Source of the DNA: Candidatus Woesearchaeota archaeon
GTDB taxonomy: Archaea > Nanobdellota > Nanobdellia > Woesearchaeales > SM23-78
DNA: 33,345 bases
Direction: 5' to 3'
Assembly: GCA_016935175.1 (NCBI GenBank)
Contig: JAFGRK010000001.1
Coordinates: 1-33,345, forward strand
In this document: positions 6,120-14,170 of the stretch, one piece after another
Layout of the letters: each line of letters starts with the position of its first letter
How positions within the stretch are numbered: the stretch's first letter is position 1
Position numbers and translations under genes: made by a program
Notes under the pieces: generated by a model
What the model was told of the DNA's origin: nothing
Seen by the model: the letters and a program-made list of their open reading frames with translations, nothing else
The model's database searches: none

Positions 6120-7397
6120 TCAAATCCTTAGTTTCTTGCCAGCATAACTGCTCTTTTTCATGCCTGATTCTATCTCTATGAGCCTGTTGTACTTGGCAAC
6201 TCTCTCGCTCCTGCAAGGAGCCCCTAATTTTATCTGGCTAGCTCCAATGCCCACTGCCAGGTCTGCTATGTAAGGGTCTTCTGTCTCTCCGCTCCTATGG
6301 CTTACCACTACTTGCCAGCCAGCATCCATTGCAGTCTTTGCTGCCTTCATTGCCTCTGTCAAAGTGCCTATCTGGTTTACCTTGAGCAGAAGGGCGTTAG
6401 CTAAGTGCTCCCTTATTGCCATCTCTACCCTTGAATTATTGCTAACAGTCAAGTCATCTGCAACTACTTGCAATCTTTTTCTCTTGGCTACTGTTGCCAT
6501 GAACTCAGCCCAAGGCTTAAGGTCATCCTCTCCAAAAGGGTCTTCAATAGTCCTGATGTCATACTTGTTGAGCAATCGCTCATAATAGCTTATCAATCCG
6601 CCAGGCGTGAAATTAACCCCTATGTCGTACTGGCCTTCATGGTAGATGGCGCTGGCAGCCACATCCAATCCTATCCTTATCTTTCTTTTGTAGCCGCTCC
6701 TAGCAATAGCTTCATTGATAGCATCCAAGGCTTCCTCGCCAGTCCTCATGGGAGGGGCAAATCCTCCTTCATCACCCACATTCACAGCGTTCCTGCCGTA
6801 CTTGTCATCAATAATCTTCCTCAAGGTATGGTAAGTCTCGCTAATCATCTGCGCTGCCTGGGCAAAAGTCTTGGCTCCCAAAGGCACAAGCATGAATTCC
6901 TGGATTTTAAGGAAGTTGCCAGCGTGCTCACCGCCATTAATGACATTTGCCTGCGGAATAGGCAATACTATTGGGTTTTTGTTGCCAAAAATCTCTGCAA
7001 TGTGCTCATAAAGCTCTTTTCCTTTTAGCTGGGCTGCTACGCGGCTCACTGCCAGGCTTACTCCTAATATGGCGTTTGCTCCTAGCCTTGACTTATTCTC
7101 AGTTCCATCAAGCCTTATTAGTTCAGAGTCAATGGCTGCCTGGTCCAACACGCTCCAGCCTTTAAGGTGCTTGGCAATTATCTTATTGACATTATCAACA
7201 GGCTTATTCACGCTCTTGCCATGATAGCTCTTTCCCTTATCCCTTAATTCCAAAGCCTCATGAACTCCTGTGCTAGCCCCGCTAGGTATCATTGCGCTGC
7301 CAGAATGCTTACCAGTCTTAACAGTCACCTTAAGAGTTGGGTTACCCCTAGAATCCAAAACCTGAATTGCCTTAACCTCAGTTATAATATCATCCAT
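6120..7397 (-). CDS. eno: Enolase
   Basis: A 425-aa 2-phosphoglycerate dehydratase. Motifs: AIQVLDSRGNPTL (residues 11-23), SGASTGVHEALELRD, NVINGGEHAGN, VNVGDEGGFAPP, IEDPFGEDD, LLLKVNQIGT, and the enolase signature VVSHRSGETED. Length and order are those of archaeal enolases. The ATG at 7395-7397 is preferred to the adjacent in-frame TTG, because the perfect ribosome-binding site AGGAGGT (7406-7412) is then ideally spaced. The start codon overlaps the stop of an 18-codon leader ORF, and the ribosome-binding site lies in a hairpin loop (see those entries), so translation is probably controlled. Confidence 0.96.
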   Translation of the reverse strand: MDDIITEVKAIQVLDSRGNPTLKVTVKTGKHSGSAMIPSGASTGVHEALELRDKGKSYHGKSVNKPVDNVNKIIAKHLKGWSVLDQAAIDSELIRLDGTENKSRLGANAILGVSLAVSRVAAQLKGKELYEHIAEIFGNKNPIVLPIPQANVINGGEHAGNFLKIQEFMLVPLGAKTFAQAAQMISETYHTLRKIIDDKYGRNAVNVGDEGGFAPPMRTGEEALDAINEAIARSGYKRKIRIGLDVAASAIYHEGQYDIGVNFTPGGLISYYERLLNKYDIRTIEDPFGEDDLKPWAEFMATVAKRKRLQVVADDLTVSNNSRVEMAIREHLANALLLKVNQIGTLTEAMKAAKTAMDAGWQVVVSHRSGETEDPYIADLAVGIGASQIKLGAPCRSERVAKYNRLIEIESGMKKSSYAGKKLRI

Positions 7398-7453
7398 CAA
7401 AAATCACCTCCTGATTTTTGGGGATCCAAAAAACTTTGTTTTTTGTTATCCAT
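7397..7453 (-). CDS. 18-aa leader ORF overlapping enolase
   Basis: On the minus strand ATG at 7451-7453 runs to TGA at 7397-7399, encoding MDNKKQSFLDPQKSGGDF. It has its own ribosome-binding site (AAGAGGTGG, 7 nt before the ATG), and its stop overlaps the enolase start (TGATG), an arrangement for translational coupling. Ribosomes crossing it would open both hairpins in the leader. It could be a leader peptide or a chance frame; the two well-placed ribosome-binding sites favour the former. Confidence 0.5.
   Translation of the reverse strand: MDNKKQSFLDPQKSGGDF
7398..7445 (-). promoter_or_regulatory. Enolase 5' leader: tandem hairpins, one presenting the ribosome-binding site
   Basis: Two perfect 8-bp hairpins. 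The outer, 7427-7445, is CAAAAAAC-AAA-GTTTTTTG on the minus strand. The inner, 7398-7420, is CAAAAATC-AGGAGGT-GATTTTTG, with the whole Shine-Dalgarno in the 7-nt loop and its last base paired next to the enolase start. Confidence 0.65.
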
Positions 7454-7592
7454 TAAAACCACCTCTTGAAAATTAATTATGAATAAGCCTTGAGAAAAGG
7501 TTAGCTCTGGGTTTTATTAAGGTTGCGGTTTTATGATAAGAATCGAAAGAAAAAACAAAGATAAAAGAAAAGAAAAAATTTAGTTAAGGAAC

Positions 7593-8072
7593 TTAGTCTT
7601 CGAACCTACCTGAGATTTCACCAGAGGCTGTGTGCTGCTCTGCTTCACCACTCTTAGTGTAAGTAATAGTTATAATTCCTTTAAACGTAGTTCCTGTTAA
7701 ACTACAACCCGTAAAGGTAATAGGTGTAGTTGAAGATGATTTTTGGCCATTAGCTATGGTTAAACCGGTGTTATCTGCACCAGTGCAAGCGAGTCCGTTC
7801 TTGTCCACCAATGTCACGTCAACCGAGCCAGTTTCAGTATCCACACCTAGGTTGTTTTGTATGTAGAGTCTTAGTTGGTGTGTCCCTGTCTCATTAAGTT
7901 GCAGTTTGTACTCTATGCAACTAAATCCACCAGTTATGGTACACTTGCTTGGCATGAACCTGTCGGGGCTTAGGACTCCGAAATATGCCAGTGCTCCTAT
8001 TGCTGCCAGCACGACTAGTATTGCCCAGCCGTAAGTCATTAAGAACTCCATTGCTGCTTGTGCTTTCTTCAT
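7593..8072 (-). CDS. Major pilin-like protein, class III signal peptide
   Basis: A 159-aa secreted subunit. The N-terminus MKKAQAAMEFLMTYGWAIL is a classic archaeal class III (type IV prepilin) signal: a short basic lead cut by a PibD/FlaK-type peptidase ahead of QAAMEF, then a hydrophobic assembly helix to about residue 33. The rest is Thr/Ser/Gly-rich beta structure with several Cys. It lies at the 3' end of the pilus locus, behind its own promoter (TTATAAA at 8150-8157) and a good ribosome-binding site (GAGGTGG), as expected for a highly expressed main subunit. The name pilin is inferred from the signal and context. Confidence 0.85.
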   Translation of the reverse strand: MKKAQAAMEFLMTYGWAILVVLAAIGALAYFGVLSPDRFMPSKCTITGGFSCIEYKLQLNETGTHQLRLYIQNNLGVDTETGSVDVTLVDKNGLACTGADNTGLTIANGQKSSSTTPITFTGCSLTGTTFKGIITITYTKSGEAEQHTASGEISGRFED

Positions 8073-8149
8073 TTTTTATTCCACCTCGCGCGCTTAGTTT
8101 GTTATTCCTATTTAATAATGCTTTCTGACTATAAGTAATCCTTTTTTTC

Positions 8150-8157
8150 TTTATAAA
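8150..8157 (-). promoter_or_regulatory. TATA box of the pilin gene
   Basis: TTTATAAA on the minus strand between the platform gene and the pilin gene, giving a leader of about 55 nt that contains GAGGTGG. Confidence 0.6.
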
Positions 8158-8210
8158 CTTTTTGGTGAAACCGAGGATTTTCCCTCTTTTTTCCTATCAC
8201 CTCCTTAAGC

Positions 8211-9527
8211 CTAAATTATGCTTCCAAACATGCCTTTCATGAGTAATGCTGAGAGCAGGTAAATGGTTATTGACACCACAACAAACATGGGTATCTTAGC
8301 AAGCCCGTCCTTTACCCTTCCCTTCTTTATGATGCTCACTATGCAGGCTGATGACACTGCGGATATGGATAATAATAGGTAGGCAAAAGTCCTGAAGTCA
8401 CTGGTCTTGATAGCCTCGCTTGAGAATGAGAAGCTCATGAATGAGCCTGATGAGCTCATGGTGCTTCCAAGGCTTGAGGTTATGGACTTTATCACTTCAA
8501 GCAGCTGGGTTGACAAGCCAAATAGTATTGGCGCTGCCACTATGGTAGCAAAGGTTATGAATATGACATAAGTTGTAACGCTTGATGCCATCTCCTTTTT
8601 GAGCAGCTTGGTCTCTTCTATGTTCAGGGCTATCTTGTCCAGCAGCTCAGCCATCTCTCCTCCTGCTGACATTCCTTCAAGCAACAAGCTTATGGACCTC
8701 TGGATAGTCTTGGAATTGTACTTGTTAGCAAAATTAGTAAGAGCAGATGCAAGGTCTTCTCCTGCCATAGTGTTCTTGGCAACGCTTTCTATCTCCTTGG
8801 CTAACACGCCAAATCCAGGCCTCACAGCATACCATAATGCTCGATCAATTGGCATGCCTGCGCTTATGTTAGCGCTTGTGAGCTGCAAAAAGTCAGCAAA
8901 AACAGCCTCTACTGCATTAGTCCTCTGGAAGATTTTCATGTCAAGGTAGAACAGGTAAGCTCCCCATATGAACGCTAATACTATGAAGGGCACTGTGAGC
9001 CAGAAGCCTATCAAGAAAGTTATCAGATTCAATAATCCTTTTCCTGAGAAGATATTAAGTATGGTTATGACTGCAGTAGCCACCAGGCACATGATTATGG
9101 TGACCTTGACCATGTCTTTTTGGATTTTTTTAGGGTCCAACCTTTCAAGGCCTGCTTTTTCAAGGAAGTTAGACAGCTGTATGCTCTTGGTAAACCTCCT
9201 CAGGTCAAACCTTCTTTTCTTTTTTTTGACAGTCTTTCTCCTTGCAAGGCCTTTGAGCCTTAATAATCCCTTAGGCATCTTGCCCTTAGCCAGCAACTCT
9301 TGCTTGGCTGCTGCATCGCCTTTACCTTGCTTGGCTTGCTCTTCTTTCTCAGCTAACGCGCCTTCAGCCTGCTTTTTCTTCTTGAAAAAAGGCAGCCTAG
9401 GCATCTTGAAGCCATGCATTTTCAAGGCTTTTTTCTTGTTCAAGGATTTGTCTAGCTCTTCCAGGTGCTCCATAACCGTATCATGGGATTTCTCTTCTTT
9501 CTTGAATGGCAGTTTAGGTAGCTTCAT
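8211..9527 (-). CDS. Type II/IV pilus membrane platform protein (TadC/PilC-like), long form
   Basis: A 438-aa T2SSF-family inner-membrane protein. Residues 1-110 form an unusual basic cytoplasmic extension with two similar motifs, KLPKLPFKK and PRLPFFKKKK. Then come paired membrane segments around 145-195 and a cytoplasmic helical T2SSF domain (AVFADFLQLTSANISAGMP, then EGMSAGGEMAELLDKIA, about 210-310). C-terminal membrane segments follow at about 320-340, 385-405 and 415-435. The family forms the platform on which the ATPase drives pilin assembly. It starts 13 bp after the shorter paralogue and is surely co-transcribed with it. The partner ATPase is encoded upstream. Confidence 0.87.
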   Translation of the reverse strand: MKLPKLPFKKEEKSHDTVMEHLEELDKSLNKKKALKMHGFKMPRLPFFKKKKQAEGALAEKEEQAKQGKGDAAAKQELLAKGKMPKGLLRLKGLARRKTVKKKKRRFDLRRFTKSIQLSNFLEKAGLERLDPKKIQKDMVKVTIIMCLVATAVITILNIFSGKGLLNLITFLIGFWLTVPFIVLAFIWGAYLFYLDMKIFQRTNAVEAVFADFLQLTSANISAGMPIDRALWYAVRPGFGVLAKEIESVAKNTMAGEDLASALTNFANKYNSKTIQRSISLLLEGMSAGGEMAELLDKIALNIEETKLLKKEMASSVTTYVIFITFATIVAAPILFGLSTQLLEVIKSITSSLGSTMSSSGSFMSFSFSSEAIKTSDFRTFAYLLLSISAVSSACIVSIIKKGRVKDGLAKIPMFVVVSITIYLLSALLMKGMFGSII

Positions 9528-9540
9528 CTTATTGCGTTCC

Positions 9541-10335
9541 TCATAGTTCCATTGGCGGCCTGGCTGATTTTATTATGGCGAAAAACATGAATTGCATAAA
9601 TCCTACAAGCCCTGCGAGTATGACTAGGAATGAGAGCGGCAGGGTGAACCCCATGAAAGTGGCTATCACTATAAGCATGGTAGTGCCTAGGCTGGGCACT
9701 ATGACTGCCATCATCATGTAGAACATAGCTAGCGGGTTCAGTTTCCTCCCATACTCCTTGACTGCTATCTGCTGCTGCCTCACTATCTGCTCTATTACTG
9801 CGTTGAGAGAGCCAGCAACATCTGCGCCTGTCTTCATGGAATTGAGAAGCTGCCATAGCAATTTTCTCAGCTCTGGGGAGGGAGTGATAGCTATTATCTC
9901 GTTCAAGGCATCCTCCATGGTGGTGCCAAGGTTGACTTTTTCCACTATCTCATTGAAGTAAGAGCCTATTATCTGGTAGTTCTTTCCCAGGTTCATAAAG
10001 GCATTGTACAATGGCACTCCTGATTCCAGCTCAATGATAAGGAACCTTCCTGCAAAGATTATCTCCTGGTTGATGTCCTTCTTTATCCTCTCAATCTTCA
10101 CATCCACGTACCTTAGGAAGTAGAAGAAGGCAAAGAAGAACACCATTGGGAACAACAGGAAGATGTTAGGCTTCTTGGTGAAGGCAAAAGCAATTATGAG
10201 CAAGGCAGTAGTCAAGAAAACCGCAGTCATAGTGGTCTTCTTTATGTATTGCTCAGGGTCATCCCTTAGCCTTGCCTGGGCTAGCTTGAGCTTAAGCTCT
10301 GGTATGTTCCTTGATATTATTTTGTAGAAGCTCAT
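9541..10335 (-). CDS. Type II/IV pilus membrane platform protein (TadB/TadC-like), short form
   Basis: A 264-aa T2SSF-family protein. Two membrane segments lie near residues 36-75, then the cytoplasmic domain (IIFAGRFLIIELESGVPLY, then MKTGADVAGSLNAVIEQIV, about 90-190), then C-terminal membrane segments (205-260). The pair of platform proteins behind one ATPase resembles the TadA-TadB-TadC order. ATG at 10333-10335. The gene follows the ATPase gene by about 95 bp and is followed closely by the longer platform gene. Confidence 0.87.
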   Translation of the reverse strand: MSFYKIISRNIPELKLKLAQARLRDDPEQYIKKTTMTAVFLTTALLIIAFAFTKKPNIFLLFPMVFFFAFFYFLRYVDVKIERIKKDINQEIIFAGRFLIIELESGVPLYNAFMNLGKNYQIIGSYFNEIVEKVNLGTTMEDALNEIIAITPSPELRKLLWQLLNSMKTGADVAGSLNAVIEQIVRQQQIAVKEYGRKLNPLAMFYMMMAVIVPSLGTTMLIVIATFMGFTLPLSFLVILAGLVGFMQFMFFAIIKSARPPMEL

Positions 10336-10431
10336 CTCCCAAACCCCGAAAAATAATTATGCTGGCATTCCTGCTCATTTTAGCCTATTGTTGAGCATAT
10401 CTAGCTCAGTAGCAAAGCAATAATAAATCCT

Positions 10432-12063
10432 CTAGTCAGCTAGCAGCTTATTGGCATTGACATACTTCATCAGGTTGTTCTTGTCAGTGTAGTATTCTGC
10501 CATTATCCTTCCTACTGCATCAACAGTGGTGATGCCGTGCCTGATAAGGTAATTAAGCACTTTTTCCTTCTCACTCAAATCATGGTTTATCTCATTGTCA
10601 CTCATGCCTGTGTAAAGCCTCAGGTTCCTGAAGAGCGCTTTTGAGGTGTTCTTCTTCACCAGTGCATCTTTTTTCTGGTCATACTGCATCAAGGTGTTGA
10701 TGGTGCTGTCGTCCAGTATTTCTGCTATCTCAAAAGTCCTCCTGCTGCCTGTCCTCCTGTTCCTGAACTGCACGATTATCAAGCTTATTGCCGGCAGCAA
10801 GATGGGCGGCACATCGATTGGTGCGTGGGTAAGCCTGTCAACTGTCTGGTCTGCATTGTTGGCGTGGAAAGTGGCATATACTGAGTGGCCTGTGTGTATT
10901 GCCTCGAACAAGGTCTCTGCCTCCCTCTTCCTCCTGACCTCTCCTACCAGTATCCTGTCAGGCCTCATCCTAAGGCTGTTCACCAATAAGTCTGCCATGG
11001 ATATCTCTCCCTTTCCTTCCGCATTTGGAAGCCTGGTGTTCATAGGAACCCAGTGCAAGTATTTAGGCAGCCTAATCTCACGGGTGTCCTCTATGCTGAT
11101 TATCCTCTGGTTAGGGGGGAAGAAGTCTGAGAAGCAGTTAAGGGCAGAGGTCTTTCCGCTGGCAGTGCCTCCTGCTATTATGGCGCTCATCTCATACTGG
11201 ATGGCAAGCCAGACAATGGCTGCTGCCTCAATAGATATGGTTCCGCTCTGGATGAACTTAGTGATGGTCCAAGGGTCCCTTGCGAACTTCCTGAAAGTGA
11301 TGGTGTTGCCTGCAGTGCTTATTGGCGTGAGGGTAGCATTGACCCTGTCTCCCTCTTCAAGGTGGGCGTCCAACAATGGCTCTAGCACTGATATCTGCCT
11401 TCCTACTTTCCTTCCTATTATGCTGGCATAATGCCTGGTCTGCTCCTCATCCCTGACAAAGATATTGGTCTTGAGCCAGCCGTGGTCGCGGTGGTAGATC
11501 CAGATAGGCTCTGTTGCCTCATTAACCACTACTTCCTCAAGCTTGTGGTCGTTCATAAGGAACTCTATCATGCCCAAGCCAAGGCTCTTGGTTAGCAAGT
11601 AGCTGGTAAGGAACCCTTTGGTCTCATCATCCAGGTCAGGGAAGTACTTGTTGATAAGGTCACTTATGGTCTCCTCGAACTGGCTCTCTATGAGCTTGGT
11701 CTTCCTAAAGTCTGTCAGGTCTATCATCTCAAAGTTGACTGCCCTTATGAGCTCCTGCCTTATCCTTTCCAGCATGAACTCTGTGGTCTTAGAGATGCTT
11801 GAGATGCTCATCTCATATAGAGGGACAAACTCTCCCTTCCTCTTGAGGATGGTTACCTTGATTGGAATGTTCTTGGCCTTGTACTCATAGCTGTCAACCA
11901 CATTGCCACTGCTAGAATCATCATTTTTGGAATCAGGGCCCTTGTCCTTGGCGCGCTCACGGCTGGATTCACGGCTTCTTTTGGCTTCCCTATGCTCTGC
12001 CTTTTCCTCTGCTCTTTCCCCTGCCTTCTGCTCTATTTCTTCAGAATCCTTTTCCTCTGACAC
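10432..12063 (-). CDS. Pilus assembly / secretion ATPase (GspE/TadA/FlaI superfamily)
   Basis: A 543-aa hexameric motor ATPase of the type II/IV secretion superfamily. Residues 1-60 are a highly charged Glu/Lys/Arg/Ser lead. The N-terminal domain follows to about 280, then Walker A GGTASGKTSALN (298-309), an Asp box IISIEDTREIRL, Walker B RILVGEVR (370-377), and a His box YATFHANNADQTVDRL. It powers assembly of the pilins encoded around it. The start is GTG at 12061-12063, chosen from the ribosome-binding site GAGGTGG, which lies in the loop of a perfect hairpin. A TATA box is at about 12090-12103. Confidence 0.93.
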   Translation of the reverse strand: MSEEKDSEEIEQKAGERAEEKAEHREAKRSRESSRERAKDKGPDSKNDDSSSGNVVDSYEYKAKNIPIKVTILKRKGEFVPLYEMSISSISKTTEFMLERIRQELIRAVNFEMIDLTDFRKTKLIESQFEETISDLINKYFPDLDDETKGFLTSYLLTKSLGLGMIEFLMNDHKLEEVVVNEATEPIWIYHRDHGWLKTNIFVRDEEQTRHYASIIGRKVGRQISVLEPLLDAHLEEGDRVNATLTPISTAGNTITFRKFARDPWTITKFIQSGTISIEAAAIVWLAIQYEMSAIIAGGTASGKTSALNCFSDFFPPNQRIISIEDTREIRLPKYLHWVPMNTRLPNAEGKGEISMADLLVNSLRMRPDRILVGEVRRKREAETLFEAIHTGHSVYATFHANNADQTVDRLTHAPIDVPPILLPAISLIIVQFRNRRTGSRRTFEIAEILDDSTINTLMQYDQKKDALVKKNTSKALFRNLRLYTGMSDNEINHDLSEKEKVLNYLIRHGITTVDAVGRIMAEYYTDKNNLMKYVNANKLLAD

Positions 12064-12086
12064 TTAAAAATCCACCTCTTTTTAAG
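12063..12086 (-). promoter_or_regulatory. Hairpin presenting the ribosome-binding site of the pilus ATPase
   Basis: On the minus strand CTTAAAAA-GAGGTGGA-TTTTTAAG: a perfect 8-bp stem with the Shine-Dalgarno filling the 8-nt loop. The last stem base is the first base of the GTG start codon. Confidence 0.65.
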
Positions 12087-12089
12087 CCA

Positions 12090-12103
12090 GTGATTTATAA
12101 ATA
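12090..12103 (-). promoter_or_regulatory. TATA box of the pilus ATPase operon
   Basis: TTATTTATAAATCA on the minus strand, about 30-40 bp upstream of the GTG start; the transcript would begin close to the hairpin that presents the ribosome-binding site. Confidence 0.6.
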
Positions 12104-12157
12104 ACCCTATATATTCCTTGGTATGCGAATTGATATATAAATCTTGCTAAAAAGCTG

Positions 12158-12364
12158 GTGTTGTAGAAAGTTTCGCTGGCGCTCGACCCAGCACCTTAAA
12201 AATGCAAGAACTATACTCGCAGGTGCTGCCTCCAATAAAACTTGTTTTATTGGATCAGCAAGCTTTGCTTGCTCGCTCCCCAGATGGGGCAACCCCCGGC
12301 AACGCACAACATTGCCTATTTTAAGGGCATTTTTACCTTAGGGTGCTTACTTTTTCTACAACAC
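12158..12364. repeat. Structured intergenic element G
   Basis: A 207-bp element with ends GTGTTGTAGAAAGT and ACTTTTTCTACAACAC that pair almost fully. Internal arms: CAGCACCT paired with AGGTGCTG, TCCAATAAAAC-TT-GTTTTATTGGA, AGCAAGC-TTT-GCTTGCT, CCCC-AGAT-GGGG, and AATGCC paired with GGCATT. It fills the gap between the coiled-coil gene stop and the ATPase promoter. It has the multi-arm plan of copies A, B and F but lacks their core hairpin. Confidence 0.7.
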
Positions 12365-12396
12365 TTAAAAAGCTAAAAGAAACTAAAGAAAAAAGC

Positions 12397-13554
12397 TTAT
12401 TTCTTGCTGATATGCTCTGTGAGCTCCCCTATCTTCTTGACAAAAGAATTCCTTTTCTTCTCAAACTCAGAGAACTTTTCCTGTAGGTCCTTCACATAAC
12501 CCCTTACATCCTCGCTCTTAAGGGACAAGGTAAAGCCACGGGCCTTGTTGATGAGCTCCTGCATGCCTTTCTCTATCTCAGCCTTTTCCTTATCAAGGGA
12601 TATAACCAGCTCGTGGATCTTGGATTTCTTCTCAAAGAAAGCCTTGAAGTCCTCTGCAGCCTGTATGCTCTCAAGCTTGTACTTCTCTATGCTCTTCTTC
12701 CTCTCCATTATCTTCTTGAGGATGGAGTCCTGCACTGCCAGTATCTTCTCCTCTTTCTCATCAGCAACCTTGATGACTGGCTCAAGCTCAGTCTTCATCT
12801 TATTGGTTATGTCCTTGTGCAGCTGCTCTGCCTCTCCTAAAACTGTGTTAATCCTGGTTATGGATGCCTTGATGCTGTTTTTCTGCTCAGAAATCTTGGT
12901 GCCTACAGACTTGACTATCTGGTTAAGGGCATCCACCCTTTTCCTTATGTTCTCTTCTCTCTTCTCAAGGTAGCTGAACTCTACCTTTGCCTCTTCTATC
13001 TTGGCCTTTTCAGACTCAATCTCATCAACCAGAGCCTCGTACTTCTTCCTCTGGCTAGCTACCTGGTGATGGATGTTCTCAAGCATCTGCTGGTATTCCA
13101 GCTTCTGCTGTATGATGTCCTTGTCAATGTTCTTCTTGAGCTCCTCGTAATGCTTAAGCTCCTGGAGCTGCTCCCTTACCTGCTCTACATCGCTGCCTAT
13201 GGCATTATTGAGCTTCTTGACCTCTTCCTTGAGCTTCTCAAAGCCTTCAGATTCCTTTTGCATGGAAGCAATTGCTTGCTCAACCTTTCTTGTGAAAGCA
13301 TCCTTTTTTGAGGAGTACTCCTTGGTCTTTTTCTCCACTTCCTTCTTGTTGAGCCTCCTCTCGCAAAGATAGGTCTTGCTGAGCTTGTACTCGACACTAA
13401 TCATGCCTTCATCCTCTAAGAAATCAGCCCATTCCTGCACAACAGGGATGCTTACGCCTAGAAAGTCAGCAGCCTCGTTAAGGCTGAGCCTTTTCTTGCC
13501 CTCAACCAGCTCTAATAGCTTGTCAACTCCTGTCTCAATGCTCTTCTCAGCCAT
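12397..13554 (-). CDS. Winged-helix plus long coiled-coil protein
   Basis: A 385-aa cytoplasmic protein. Residues 1-65 look like a winged-helix domain (KKRLSLNEAADFLGVSIPV, EWADFLEDEGMISVEY). Residues 70-385 are an almost unbroken coiled coil rich in Lys, Glu and Gln. The mix suggests a DNA- or protein-binding head on a long rod. Its place inside the pilus locus suggests a structural or regulatory role in that system (inference). ATG at 13552-13554 behind AGAGGTT; TATA-like TTTTTATATCC at 13599-13608. Structured elements follow (G) and precede (E) it. Confidence 0.75.
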   Translation of the reverse strand: MAEKSIETGVDKLLELVEGKKRLSLNEAADFLGVSIPVVQEWADFLEDEGMISVEYKLSKTYLCERRLNKKEVEKKTKEYSSKKDAFTRKVEQAIASMQKESEGFEKLKEEVKKLNNAIGSDVEQVREQLQELKHYEELKKNIDKDIIQQKLEYQQMLENIHHQVASQRKKYEALVDEIESEKAKIEEAKVEFSYLEKREENIRKRVDALNQIVKSVGTKISEQKNSIKASITRINTVLGEAEQLHKDITNKMKTELEPVIKVADEKEEKILAVQDSILKKIMERKKSIEKYKLESIQAAEDFKAFFEKKSKIHELVISLDKEKAEIEKGMQELINKARGFTLSLKSEDVRGYVKDLQEKFSEFEKKRNSFVKKIGELTEHISKK

Positions 13555-13629
13555 AAGTAACCTCTTTTTTAAAGCTCTCTAGACACTATTACTCTGAGAG
13601 GATATAAAAAGCTTTCTTTTTTAAGGTGA

Positions 13630-13778
13630 GAAAAGTCGCCGCCACCAGCAAGAGTAAACTCTTGCGGTGCCAGAAGCGCACTTCTGAGCACCAGCCCCGG
13701 CACCTCAGACATTTATGTCAAGGTGCTTGGTGGCTTGGGCTGGGGACGCGCCCTACGGGCTGCCCAAGGCGACTTTTC
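13630..13778. repeat. Structured intergenic element E
   Basis: A 149-bp element with ends GAAAAGTCGCC and GGCGACTTTTC. Arms: GCAAGAGT-AAA-CTCTTGC, GGTGC paired with GCACC around AGAAG-CGCA-CTTCT, GGCACCT paired with AGGTGC (enclosing GACAT-TTA-TGTC), and GCCC-TAC-GGGC. Terminal repeats match those of copies A, B and F almost exactly. It begins 6 bp past the DUF192 stop codon. Confidence 0.75.
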
Positions 13779-13783
13779 GTCAG

Positions 13784-14125
13784 TCAGTTAAACTTAATCT
13801 TATCTCCTATCCTTGTGCTTCCCATGACTCCTATTGGCAGCTCAATAACATACTGGGCTTTGGCCTTGGGCGAGTAATAAGTAAAGGGCTTAAAATCTTT
13901 TTTTATGTCAACTACCTTTTTATCCTTGTCCAGGAACAGGACGTCTATTGGGAAGAACACAAAGAGCATGTGCAGGTCTGCTCTTTTCTCATTGTCAAAG
14001 ATGAATATCAAGGCTTCTTTGGGCCTCTTGAGCCTGAACATCATGCCCAGGGCTTTTGAGCCAATGCTAGTGCAAGGCTTTGCCTTGTCTATTATCTTGA
14101 ATTTCTTGGTGGTATTGGTTATCAT
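13784..14125 (-). CDS. DUF192-family protein
   Basis: A 113-aa protein of the DUF192 family, whose role is not well established. The signature is visible: GMMFRLKRPKEALIFIF (residues 27-43), then LHMLFVFFPIDVLFLDKDKKVVD, PFTYYSPKAKAQYVIELPIG. Unlike many relatives there is no signal peptide, so it is probably cytoplasmic. It is the last gene of the transcript from the pilin-like cluster or has its own promoter (TATA-like CTATATTTATAATG, 14146-14158). Element E follows 6 bp after the stop. Confidence 0.82.
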   Translation of the reverse strand: MITNTTKKFKIIDKAKPCTSIGSKALGMMFRLKRPKEALIFIFDNEKRADLHMLFVFFPIDVLFLDKDKKVVDIKKDFKPFTYYSPKAKAQYVIELPIGVMGSTRIGDKIKFN

Positions 14126-14145
14126 CTGGTCATCTTCTGATTATC

Positions 14146-14158
14146 ACATTATAAATAT
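14146..14158 (-). promoter_or_regulatory. TATA-like promoter of the DUF192 gene
   Basis: CTATATTTATAAT on the minus strand, about 22-33 bp upstream of the ATG; suggests a leaderless transcript separate from the upstream surface-protein genes. Confidence 0.5.
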
Positions 14159-14170
14159 AGCATCTTATCG

